Shown: positions 54,231 to 61,734 of the stretch, one piece after another
How positions within the stretch are numbered: the stretch's first letter is position 1
Layout: every line of letters begins with the position of its first letter
Assembly (NCBI GenBank): GCA_021295835.1
Contig: JAGWBP010000011.1
Span: forward strand, 2,051-63,784
DNA: 61,734 nt
Source: Gemmatimonadota bacterium
GTDB lineage: Bacteria; Gemmatimonadota; Gemmatimonadetes; Longimicrobiales; Gaopeijiaceae
Direction: 5' to 3'
The notes under the pieces: model-generated
Database searches by the model: none
Told to the model about the DNA's origin: nothing
Seen by the model: only the letters and a program-made list of their open reading frames with translations
Made by a program: the position numbers and the translations under genes

Positions 54231-56699
54231 ATGGCCAACGCGCGCCGACGACGAGATGGAGCCAGGGCGGCGGGAGCCCGCCGGGAGACCTCGGCCAGCA
54301 GGCGCCGAGGGCAGGTGCGCACCGGCCCCCGCCGGGAGCTGGAGCAGCGCGTGTTTGCCTTTGCTGCGGTCGTGCTCGCCGTCCTCGTCGCCGCCGCGCT
54401 CGTCCCGATCGAGCTGCTGGGCGTCTCTGGCACCGGGATCTTCCCTGCCGGCAATCCAGTCGGCACCCTCGGCAACACCCTCGATCGCGCCGTCACGGAG
54501 TGGGTCGGCGCAGGCTGGATCGGCGCACCGCTCATCGTGCTCGCCGGTGCGCTGGCGATGGGCGGATGGTGGCGGGCCGAGCGCCGCCGGAGCCTCTGGA
54601 TCGTCTCGGTGGCGCTGATGGTGCTGCCGCCCGTCTGCGCCCTCCTGGCTGGGGCGGGGGAGGACTCGGTAGGGGTGGTCGGTGGTTTCCTGGGCGAGCC
54701 GCTCCGCTCCGCCACCGGCTGGTTTGGGGCATGGGTCGTCATGGCCGGAGTAGTCGTGTCCACCTGGGCCTCGGCCTTCGGGCTCGGTTCGCTGCGCGTC
54801 CCCGCACGGCTGGCGGCGCTCGCCGGCGGCGGAAGGATCGGTCTTCTACGGAATTCGCTCTCGCGGCGCTGGACCGAGCTTGGGGAGCTGCGAGCCCAGA
54901 GGCGGAACGCAGCCCGGGATCGGTCGAATCGGAGTCGGCGCGAGGGGGGTCGGACGAGGCGGGAGCGTCGCCCCAGGGGGAGACGTTCACGGCGGAGGGT
55001 GGCCCTGGCCGCCGCCTCGCCGGTAGTCCCAGCGCCCACCGTGCCAAGGTCCCAGACCCCGGCGGCCCAGCCTGGCAGCTTGGCGCAGGTGCAGCAGGAT
55101 CGCTCCTCCGAGCCGTCCGCGCCGGGCACCGAGTCCCCCACTCCCGCCACGCGCCCCTACACCCCATCCGGGCCGGGGCTCCCCGGCACGGCGCTGCTCC
55201 GCGCACCCGAGCGCTCGGACCTCGTCGGGATGGAGCGCGATCTCGACCATCTGGGCGAGGTGCTCATCGGCAAGCTTGCGACCTTCGGGATCAGGTGCGA
55301 GATAAGGGGCCGCGTGACTGGACCGGCAGTCACCCGCTACGAGGTGGTGCCGGAGCCTGGGGTCAAGGTCAGCCGCATCGCCAGTCTCGACGCCGACCTG
55401 GCGCTCGCGATGAAGGCCCGGAGCGTGCGCATCGTCGCTCCGATCCCGGGAAAGGGCGCCGTCGGGGTCGAGATCCCGAATCCGCAGCCCCAGATGGTGC
55501 GGCTCCGCGAGATTATCGAGGAGCCGATCTTCGCCCGCTCTACCGAGACGCTCCCGCTGGCGCTCGGCCGCGATCTGACCGGCCAGCCCTACGTCGCGGA
55601 TCTCGCCAAGATGCCGCACGCCCTGATCGCCGGCGCTACGGGCTCCGGCAAGTCAGTATGCCTGAACACCATCATCACCAGCCTTGTCTACCGCCACGGC
55701 CCCGACCGCCTGCGCCTCCTCCTCGTGGACCCCAAGATGGTCGAGCTCTCGGCCTACGCGGAGCTTCCCCACCTGCGCCACCCGGTGGTGACCGACCCGC
55801 GCCAGGCGGCGGGAGTGCTCAGGTGGGCCGTCATGGAGATGGAGCGCCGCTACGCGCTGCTGAGCGCCAACGGCGTCCGGTCGCTCGGGGAGTTCAACGA
55901 ACGCGTCGAGCGGGGCGGAGAGCTGAGGTTGGCCCGGCCCGGGAGCGCAGGGGGCGACGACGAGGCACTGAATTACGAGGACGGGCCGCTCCCCTGGATC
56001 GTCGTCGTGGTGGACGAGCTCGCCGACCTGATGATGACGGTGCAGGCCGAGGTCGAGAAGCCGCTCACGCAGCTCGCGCAGAAGGCCCGCGCGATCGGCA
56101 TCCACCTGCTGGTGGCGACGCAGCGTCCCAGCGTAAATGTGATCACCGGCCTTATCAAGGCAAACTTCCCCTGCAGGATCGCCTTCCGCGTAGCCTCCAA
56201 GACCGACTCGCGCACGATCCTCGACCAGAATGGCGCCGAATCGCTCCTCGGGGCGGGCGACATGCTCTTTCTGCCGCCGGGACAGAGCGAGCCGGTGCGG
56301 ATGCAGGGTGCCTTCGTCTCGACCAACGAGACGGAGGAGCTGATGGGGTGGTTCCGCGAGCAGGCCGATACGCTGGACGCGCTCAGGGCCAAGGTCGCGA
56401 GCCGCGAGCGCGACATCCTGGAGGAGATGAGCGAGCTCGAGGCCGACGAGGCCGGCGGCTTCGGCGCGGACGGAGCGGGCGACTGGGACCTCCTCTTCCG
56501 CGAGGCCGCCAAGGCGTGCATCGAGCAGGGCGCAGGCTCCACCTCTCTCCTGCAGCGGCGCCTGCGGATCGGATACGGCCGGGCGGCGAGGATCGTGGAC
56601 CAGCTCCACGACGCCGGAGTGCTCGGCCCTCCCGACGGCTCCAGGCCCCGCGAGGTCCTCGTGGGCGCTGCCGGCCTGGACGAGATATGTCCGTCCTGA
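54231..56699 (+). CDS. ftsK: DNA translocase FtsK/SpoIIIE
   Basis: The 822-residue septal translocase pumps DNA and resolves chromosome dimers. It has an Arg-rich N-terminus, about four membrane helices (residues ~40-190), an Arg/Pro linker, the alpha/beta motor with Walker A AGATGSGKSV (~residue 468) and VVVDELADLMM, and a winged-helix gamma domain at the end (LLQRRLRIGYGRAARIVDQLHDAG). It follows accC by 13 bases. Confidence 0.94.
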   Translation: MANARRRRDGARAAGARRETSASRRRGQVRTGPRRELEQRVFAFAAVVLAVLVAAALVPIELLGVSGTGIFPAGNPVGTLGNTLDRAVTEWVGAGWIGAPLIVLAGALAMGGWWRAERRRSLWIVSVALMVLPPVCALLAGAGEDSVGVVGGFLGEPLRSATGWFGAWVVMAGVVVSTWASAFGLGSLRVPARLAALAGGGRIGLLRNSLSRRWTELGELRAQRRNAARDRSNRSRREGGRTRRERRPRGRRSRRRVALAAASPVVPAPTVPRSQTPAAQPGSLAQVQQDRSSEPSAPGTESPTPATRPYTPSGPGLPGTALLRAPERSDLVGMERDLDHLGEVLIGKLATFGIRCEIRGRVTGPAVTRYEVVPEPGVKVSRIASLDADLALAMKARSVRIVAPIPGKGAVGVEIPNPQPQMVRLREIIEEPIFARSTETLPLALGRDLTGQPYVADLAKMPHALIAGATGSGKSVCLNTIITSLVYRHGPDRLRLLLVDPKMVELSAYAELPHLRHPVVTDPRQAAGVLRWAVMEMERRYALLSANGVRSLGEFNERVERGGELRLARPGSAGGDDEALNYEDGPLPWIVVVVDELADLMMTVQAEVEKPLTQLAQKARAIGIHLLVATQRPSVNVITGLIKANFPCRIAFRVASKTDSRTILDQNGAESLLGAGDMLFLPPGQSEPVRMQGAFVSTNETEELMGWFREQADTLDALRAKVASRERDILEEMSELEADEAGGFGADGAGDWDLLFREAAKACIEQGAGSTSLLQRRLRIGYGRAARIVDQLHDAGVLGPPDGSRPREVLVGAAGLDEICPS

Positions 56700-57388
56700 A
56701 GGTGCCCCTCGTTTCCGTAGTCGCGGTCCTTCTGGCTGCCGGGTCGCTCGTGGCGCCGCTGGGGGCACAGGGCGGGGATCCCGAGCTGCGGGGTGCGCAC
56801 CGCGCGGTCGAGGCGTCGGCCGAGCGCTACCGCGAGATCGGCGCCTTCTGCGCCGACTTCGCCCAGACGATCGAGGTGAAGCTCCTGGGCCGCCGGGTCG
56901 AGAGCTCGGGCGAGCTCTGCCGACGACACCCCGACCTCTTCTCGATGCGCTTCGCCGATCCCGAGGGCGACATGGTGGTATCGGACGGGGAGCGCCTCTG
57001 GGTGTACTACCGGAGCGTCGACCCCGATCAGGTGCTGAGCTATCCGGCCGCCAACGCTCCCGGCAACCACGACTTCGTGCTCGAGCTCCTGCAGGATCCG
57101 GCAACCGGGTACGCTCCCGCCGAGCCCGCCACCGAGGTGGTGGAGGGGCGGGAATGCCGGGTGGTGGACGCCACTCCGGGCCCTGGAGCCCGCTACCGGG
57201 GTGCCCGTCTCTGGATCGACGTCCAGTCGCATCTGCTCCGGCGACTCGAGCTGCGCGAGGAGAGCGGCAATCTGCGCTCGGTGACGCTCTCCGGGTACAC
57301 CTTTTCGCCTCCGCCCGCCGACAGCCTCTTCGCCTTCACCGCACCGGAAGGCACCCAGGTGGTGGATCGTCCGGGGGTCGGGCGATGA
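56687..57388 (+). CDS. lolA: outer-membrane lipoprotein carrier LolA
   Basis: LolA carries lipoproteins through the periplasm. The 233-residue protein has a signal peptide (ending GAQ), then FCADFAQTIEVKLLGRRVESSGELCRRHPD and the half-barrel strands DLFSMRF, MVVSDGERLWVYY and ARLWIDVQSHLLRRLEL. It starts 13 bases before the ftsK stop and overlaps the rimO ATG by 4 bases. Confidence 0.85.
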   Translation: MSVLKVPLVSVVAVLLAAGSLVAPLGAQGGDPELRGAHRAVEASAERYREIGAFCADFAQTIEVKLLGRRVESSGELCRRHPDLFSMRFADPEGDMVVSDGERLWVYYRSVDPDQVLSYPAANAPGNHDFVLELLQDPATGYAPAEPATEVVEGRECRVVDATPGPGARYRGARLWIDVQSHLLRRLELREESGNLRSVTLSGYTFSPPPADSLFAFTAPEGTQVVDRPGVGR

Positions 57389-58875
57389 GGCTCCGCACCC
57401 GCGAGCTCCCGGTCTTCCCGGTGGCGGGAGGGCCGGTGCGGGGGGGAGCTGCGTCGGTCACGGCCGTCGAGCCGCAATCCTTCGAGATCGGCCCTGCAGA
57501 CGGCCCGCGCCTGGGGCTCGTGACGCTGGGCTGCGACAAGAACACCGTCGATTCCGAACGGATGATGGCGGTGCTGGCCCAGGCCGGCGCCCGGGTCACC
57601 AGCGACGTCGAGAGCGCCCAGGTCGTGGTGGTCAACACCTGCGGCTTCATCGAGTCGGCCAAGGAGCAGTCGATAGATGCGATCCTGCGCGCCTGCGAGA
57701 TGAAGGGGAAGGGCCGGGTGAAGGCGGTCGTCGCCGTAGGGTGCATGGTGCAGCGCTACCAGGGCGAGCTCGAGCGCGAGATCCCCGAGCTGGACCTCAG
57801 TCTGGGGATCGCCGAGATGCCCCGGCTGGTATCGAAGCTGCGGACTCTGGGCTGGCTCCCCTCCGAGGACGACGGCGGAATGCACAACGGAATTGTGCAT
57901 AACATGGAAATTCCGCTCAGGGTACTCGCCACCTCCACACCGCACACCTCCTTCCTCAAGATCAGCGAGGGGTGCGACCATCGCTGCGCCTTCTGCGCCA
58001 TTCCCCACATGCGGGGCCTGCACCGTTCGGCCCCTCTGGGCGAGCTCGTTGCCGAGGCCCGGGCGCTGGGCGAGGCGGGAGTGAGGGAGCTGAACATCGT
58101 CTCGCAGGACACCACCTGGTACGGACGCGATCTCCGGCGTCGGGACCGCTCCGCGCCGGTGCTGCCGGATCTGCTGCGGGCGCTCCTGGATGGGAGCGAT
58201 GTCGAGTGGTTCCGCCTGCTATACATGTATCCTTCGGGGATCGGGCGCGACACCGTCTCGCTGATTGCCAGCGAACCGCGTCTGCTCCCCTACCTCGACA
58301 TGCCCCTTCAGCATGGGAGCGACCGGGTGCTCGCCCGCATGCGACGCCCGGAGCGCCGAAGCGTGGTGCGGGAGCGGGTGCGGTGGCTGCGGGAGGAGAT
58401 CGGCGACCTGACGCTCCGCACGACCGTAATCGTGGGCTTCCCGGGCGAGACCGAGGACGATGTGGAGGAGATGCTGGACTTCCTCGACGAGATCCGCTTC
58501 GACCGGCTGGGTGCCTTTCCGTACTCGGTCGAGGAAGGGACGGCGGCCGCAGCCATGCCGGACCAGGTGCCGGACGAGATCAAGGCGGAGCGCCTTGACC
58601 GGGTGATGGAGCGCCAGCGCGATATCTCCTGGGAGCTGAGCCAGAGCTGGGTGGGGCGACATGCGCGGGCGCTGGTGGACTCGGTGCCCTCCCCGGGGAG
58701 CGCGGGCGATGCGGCCCAGGCGGTCGGGCGGACCGAGGGGCAGGCGGCCGAGGTTGACGGCCACACCCTGCTGACCGGCTCCCGGTTGGCAGGGGTGCGG
58801 CCCGGCGACTTCGTCCAGGTCGAGATCGTGGACGCCGACGACTACGACCTCACCGCGAGGATCGTCGCCAGATGA
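57385..58875 (+). CDS. rimO: ribosomal protein S12 methylthiotransferase
   Basis: This radical-SAM enzyme (496 residues) thiomethylates S12. It has the UPF0004 domain cysteines (LGCDKN, NTCGF, VGCMVQR), the radical-SAM cluster CDHRCAFCA and a C-terminal TRAM domain. About 30 extra residues lie at the N-terminus. Residues ~166-182 (GGMHNGIVHNMEIPLRV) come from a short AT-rich palindromic island at 57878-57915, in the variable linker before the radical-SAM domain. Confidence 0.93.
   Translation: MRLRTRELPVFPVAGGPVRGGAASVTAVEPQSFEIGPADGPRLGLVTLGCDKNTVDSERMMAVLAQAGARVTSDVESAQVVVVNTCGFIESAKEQSIDAILRACEMKGKGRVKAVVAVGCMVQRYQGELEREIPELDLSLGIAEMPRLVSKLRTLGWLPSEDDGGMHNGIVHNMEIPLRVLATSTPHTSFLKISEGCDHRCAFCAIPHMRGLHRSAPLGELVAEARALGEAGVRELNIVSQDTTWYGRDLRRRDRSAPVLPDLLRALLDGSDVEWFRLLYMYPSGIGRDTVSLIASEPRLLPYLDMPLQHGSDRVLARMRRPERRSVVRERVRWLREEIGDLTLRTTVIVGFPGETEDDVEEMLDFLDEIRFDRLGAFPYSVEEGTAAAAMPDQVPDEIKAERLDRVMERQRDISWELSQSWVGRHARALVDSVPSPGSAGDAAQAVGRTEGQAAEVDGHTLLTGSRLAGVRPGDFVQVEIVDADDYDLTARIVAR
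57878..57915 (+). repeat. AT-rich palindrome inside rimO
   Basis: ATGCACAA and TTGTGCAT (8-bp arms, 5-base loop) lie within outer GGAAT/ATTCC arms in otherwise GC-rich coding DNA. The frame stays open. I could not align it convincingly to the dispersed repeat heads. Confidence 0.6.
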
Positions 58876-59897
58876 CCGGCAAGGGAGGGCAGGTGCGGAT
58901 CGGGGTGATCGGCACCGGCGCGATCAGCCAACTGATGCACCTTCCGATCCTCTCCGAGCGCCCGGATGTGGAGCTGGCCGCCGTCTGTGGCCCGGATGAG
59001 CTGAAGGTGAGGAGCGTGGCCGAGCGCTTCGGCATCCCCCAGGTGCTCGTGGACGAGGCGATGGTGACGGCGCAGGACATTGACGGCGTAGTGGTTGCCA
59101 CTCCGAGCTTCGTGCACGAGGCGATCGCCGCGAAGTGCCTGGAGCAGGGCAAGGACGTCCTGGTGGAGCGCCCCCTGGCGCTCTCGCCGGGCGGGGCCAG
59201 GTGGGTGATCGACGCCGCCCGGGACGCCGGTCGGAGCCTGGTGCTCGGGATGGCGCACCGCTACCAGAGCGATGTGATGGCGCTCAGGCGCGCCGTGGCT
59301 GACGGTGCGCTGGGCACGATCGGGGCGGTGCGCGTGACCTGGCTGAACTGTGCGGTGCGGAGGCCGCGGAGTGGGTGGCGCAGGCGCGCCCTCGAGTCGG
59401 GTGGTGGGGTGCTGATCGACATTGGGGTGCCTGCCCTCGATCTGGCGCTCTGGGTGCTCGGCTACCCCGGAGTAGAGCGCGTCTCCGCTCTGACGTTGGG
59501 CGACGAGGTGGACGACGTCGAGGAGGACCTGCACCTGCACGCCTGTGCCGAAGGGGGCGTCGCGATCTCGCTATCGGCCAGTTGGCGCTTCCACGGCCCG
59601 GACGACCAGCACCGCCTCGAGATCTTCGGCTCGCGGGGCACGGCTGTGATGGCCCCCCTCTCCATACACCGCCACGAGGGCGGCCGCACGATCGACGCGA
59701 CCCCGCGCTTCCCGCAGCCGAGCGGGGGCGAGAGCATGTTCACGAGTGGCTACCGGCGCCTACTCGACCGGTTTGTGGCGATAGTGGCGGGACGCGCCGA
59801 AGCCGAGCCGCCGACGGAGCAGGTCGCGCTGATGCGCCTTGTCGAGGCGGCGTATCGATCGGCACAGGAAGGCCGCGAGGTTACGGTCTCGGCTTGA
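58872..59897 (+). CDS. Gfo/Idh/MocA family oxidoreductase
   Basis: The 341-residue NAD(P)-dependent enzyme has the Rossmann start RIGVIGTGAISQLMHLP and GVVVATPSFVHE. The usual EKP reads ERP (VLVERPLALS), so the catalytic Lys is replaced by Arg; the C-terminal GGGVLIDIGVPALDLALWVLG with the substrate Asp/His region follows. The substrate is unknown. Its ATG overlaps the rimO stop, and lnt's TTG overlaps its own stop. Confidence 0.85.
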   Translation: MTGKGGQVRIGVIGTGAISQLMHLPILSERPDVELAAVCGPDELKVRSVAERFGIPQVLVDEAMVTAQDIDGVVVATPSFVHEAIAAKCLEQGKDVLVERPLALSPGGARWVIDAARDAGRSLVLGMAHRYQSDVMALRRAVADGALGTIGAVRVTWLNCAVRRPRSGWRRRALESGGGVLIDIGVPALDLALWVLGYPGVERVSALTLGDEVDDVEEDLHLHACAEGGVAISLSASWRFHGPDDQHRLEIFGSRGTAVMAPLSIHRHEGGRTIDATPRFPQPSGGESMFTSGYRRLLDRFVAIVAGRAEAEPPTEQVALMRLVEAAYRSAQEGREVTVSA

Positions 59898-61522
59898 GGA
59901 GGCGCTGGCGTCTCCTGCTTCTAGCCGCCTCGTCCGGGGCGCTGCTGGGATGGACCTTCTCTCCCTACGGCGGCCCGGTGCTCCCCTTCGTGGCCTTCGC
60001 GCCGCTCGCCGTCGCGCTTGCAGCTCCCCGGCACGATCGCAGTTCTCGCCGCCCTGCCACTCTCACCCCGATGGCGCTGGGCTTCGCTACCGCTGCGGTT
60101 GCCCACGGCGTCGGCCTCTACTGGATGGTCCCGGCGCTCTCGTGGCGAACACCGCTCGCAGTGCCGATATACCTGCTGGTGCTGACGCTGATCGGCGTGG
60201 TGGCGGGAGCGGCCTGTCAGGCGGCGGTGTTCATCCACGGTCGCGCAAGGTGGCCGCTGCCCCTCGCGCTGGCCTGCTGCTGGACGGGCTTCGAGTGGGC
60301 GGCTGCGCGAGTGCCCGGAGTGCCGTACGCGTGGCTGAATGCGGGCCAGTCGCTTGTCTGGCACCCCTCGCTGGCCGCTGGGGCGGAGGTGCTGGGGGCT
60401 CGCTTCATGGCCTTCTGGACGGTGATGGTGGGGGCGGCGGTCGCCGCATCGATGGCGAGCCGGGGCACGACGCGTGCCCGCATCGCAATGGTGGTAGTGG
60501 CGCTGGTGGGGGTTCCGGCGATCGGCGGCGCGGTGCGGCAGCTTGGGTTGGAAGCGGAGGAGTCGGGTGCGGGGAACGCCGTCTTGCGTGGCGAATCCGA
60601 GGTGCTTCGTGTGGCGGCGGTGCAGGCGGGACGCCCCCAGGGCGGCCTCGAGGCGCTGCTGGGTCCGCTGGAAGAGCTGCACGCCGCCGATTCCCTGGAT
60701 CTGGTCGCCTTCCCCGAACGTCACCTTCCGGCGCTCCTGCGCGATCCGGTAACGGAGCGGCCCACCCGGACTGGGGCTCGGGTTGCCGGGTTTGCCCGCC
60801 TGCTGGGCCTTCCCGTCGTCATCGGCGCCCTGGATGCCGAGGCGCTCACAGCCGACACCCACGACACGCTCTGGTACAACGCCGCCTTCCTCCAGAGGCC
60901 CGACGGCACCCTCTCCGCACCCTACCGCAAGGAGCGCCTAGTCCCCGGCGTGGAGGGCACGGGGTGGGCGGGTTCGACCCTTGGTGCCCTGAACCGGGGC
61001 TACGCGGCGGGGAGAGGGTCTCAACCCCTGGTCCTCGTGGACGATGCCACTTCGTCGCCGTCCGGAGGCCGACCGAGTGCGCCGACCGTAGCCCCGGTCG
61101 GCGTCGTCATCTGCTACGACTCCGCCTTCGAGGCCACCGCCCGCGAGCTGATTGGCTTGGGTGCCGGGTGGCTGCTCGTCATCTCCAACGACGACTGGCT
61201 GGACCCCCAGCGCCCCTTCCGGACAACCTGGGCGTACTGGCAGCACGCGACGCACGCCCGGTTGCGAGCCGTCGAGCACCGGGTGCCCGTAGTCCAGGTC
61301 GCCACCACCGGCTACACCTTCGCGGTGTCGGCCGCGGGAAGAGTCGATAGGCAGGCTCTCGGTCCAGGAGAGCAGGGAGTGGCGATTGCAGAGGTGACGC
61401 CAAGCCCCGGTGGCTCGCTCTACACCCGCACGGGCGATCTGCTCGGCCTGGCGTGCTTCACGATCTTCGCGCTGGCGACGGCGTGGCGGGCCATTGGCCG
61501 CCCGTTGGACCGGCTGGCCTGA
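59894..61522 (+). CDS. lnt: apolipoprotein N-acyltransferase
   Basis: The 542-residue inner-membrane enzyme adds the third acyl chain to lipoproteins. Several N-terminal helices are followed by a nitrilase domain with the Glu-Lys-Cys triad: AFPERHLP, YRKERLVPGVEG and VVICYDSAFE. TTG 59894 overlaps the preceding TGA. With lspA and lolA it completes much of the lipoprotein pathway. Confidence 0.93.
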   Translation: MRRRWRLLLLAASSGALLGWTFSPYGGPVLPFVAFAPLAVALAAPRHDRSSRRPATLTPMALGFATAAVAHGVGLYWMVPALSWRTPLAVPIYLLVLTLIGVVAGAACQAAVFIHGRARWPLPLALACCWTGFEWAAARVPGVPYAWLNAGQSLVWHPSLAAGAEVLGARFMAFWTVMVGAAVAASMASRGTTRARIAMVVVALVGVPAIGGAVRQLGLEAEESGAGNAVLRGESEVLRVAAVQAGRPQGGLEALLGPLEELHAADSLDLVAFPERHLPALLRDPVTERPTRTGARVAGFARLLGLPVVIGALDAEALTADTHDTLWYNAAFLQRPDGTLSAPYRKERLVPGVEGTGWAGSTLGALNRGYAAGRGSQPLVLVDDATSSPSGGRPSAPTVAPVGVVICYDSAFEATARELIGLGAGWLLVISNDDWLDPQRPFRTTWAYWQHATHARLRAVEHRVPVVQVATTGYTFAVSAAGRVDRQALGPGEQGVAIAEVTPSPGGSLYTRTGDLLGLACFTIFALATAWRAIGRPLDRLA

Positions 61523-61551
61523 ACCGCCGCATCTTCGCTCTACGTCCAGGC

Positions 61552-61734
61552 ATGGTTGGACACCGCGCTGGAGGAGGAGTGGTCGGCCGGGAGGAGCGGG
61601 GCGGCGCGGAGTACGGCGACCGCGACCGGGAGTACGTGCGCGACCTGGGGCTGGCGGCGCCCGATCCTCCCCTGCGCTTCGCCAACCCGATCTACGGCGA
61701 GGTGGTGCCCCGGGAGCTCACCTGGGTGCTGCTG
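61552..61734 (+). CDS. fragment of an AAA-ATPase-like/PD-(D/E)XK-type protein, 3' partial
   Basis: From ATG 61552 the frame is open to the window edge. Its end, EYVRDLGLAAPDPPLRFANPIYGEVVPRELTWVLL, resembles the block just after the ATPase domain in uncultured-bacterial AAA-like ATPase proteins. That domain itself is absent upstream, so this may be an N-terminally truncated gene. I cannot confirm a start. Confidence 0.4.
   Translation, partial: MVGHRAGGGVVGREERGGAEYGDRDREYVRDLGLAAPDPPLRFANPIYGEVVPRELTWVLL

Noticed and set aside
1..61734. CRISPR array, insertion sequence, prophage or restriction/defence locus
   Set aside because: No regular direct repeats with spacers, no transposase, integrase, phage structural gene or recognisable defence gene was seen. 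The tandem repeats present are protein-coding.

Overview
The window is about 62 kb of dense, GC-rich bacterial chromosome, almost all on the + strand. I place it in an uncultured Gemmatimonadota-like lineage of the FCB group, with moderate confidence. The reasons are a SusC/SusD pair, a sortilin-type BNR propeller protein, FlgD-like and DUF6702-type secreted proteins, a leishmanolysin-like peptidase, an MCE/Mla lipid transporter, and a peptidase/TolB/outer-membrane-barrel fusion. No 16S gene is present, so this is inferred from gene content. Lol/Lsp/Lnt machinery, TonB receptors and many lipobox proteins point to a diderm.

Layout. 1-4.6 kb: a frameshifted leishmanolysin-like metallopeptidase and a 942-aa ankyrin lipoprotein, bracketed by two copies of the peptidase gene's 3' end. 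4.6-12.4 kb: fructose-1,6-bisphosphatase, a good sigma-54 promoter, and a giant repeat lipoprotein with two early frame breaks. 12.7-19.1 kb: an S6-S18 fusion gene, rplI, rsfS, smc, a DAHP synthase and yraN. 19.2-24.7 kb: SRP RNA, dnaX, ybaB, recR, pgsA, grpE, dnaJ. 24.8-29 kb: a lipoprotein and the divergent ligD/ku end-joining pair. 29.1-33.4 kb: a FlgD-like protein, dusB, tmRNA, lspA, a CNNM/CorC protein and a DUF6702-like protein. 33.5-40.7 kb: mlaEFD-type genes, the peptidase/propeller/barrel protein and ridA. 40.7-49.9 kb: a SusC/SusD locus with small lipoproteins and the BNR protein. 49.9-61.5 kb: deoC, tRNA-Sec, tRNA-Pro and a long tightly packed run aroQ-efp-accB-accC-ftsK-lolA-rimO-gfo-lnt, ending in a fragment of an ATPase-like gene.

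How genes work together: several adjacent genes serve the envelope (lspA, lnt, lolA, Mla, SusCD); others form the translation and replication core (S6-S18, L9, RsfS, SMC, DnaX, RecR, EF-P, RimO, tmRNA, SRP RNA). LigD and Ku make a complete two-component NHEJ system. AccB and AccC are two parts of acetyl-CoA carboxylase.

The most unusual signals are: (1) a dispersed repeat with an AT-rich head and a GC-rich hairpin body, present in whole or part at five places, including inside smc and across the ligD stop codon; (2) a single reading frame fusing ribosomal proteins S6 and S18; (3) a tRNA-Sec gene; (4) an SRP RNA without a GNRA tetraloop; (5) several short frame-breaking deletions, two of them in housekeeping genes (rplI and aroQ), which may be real decay or assembly error.
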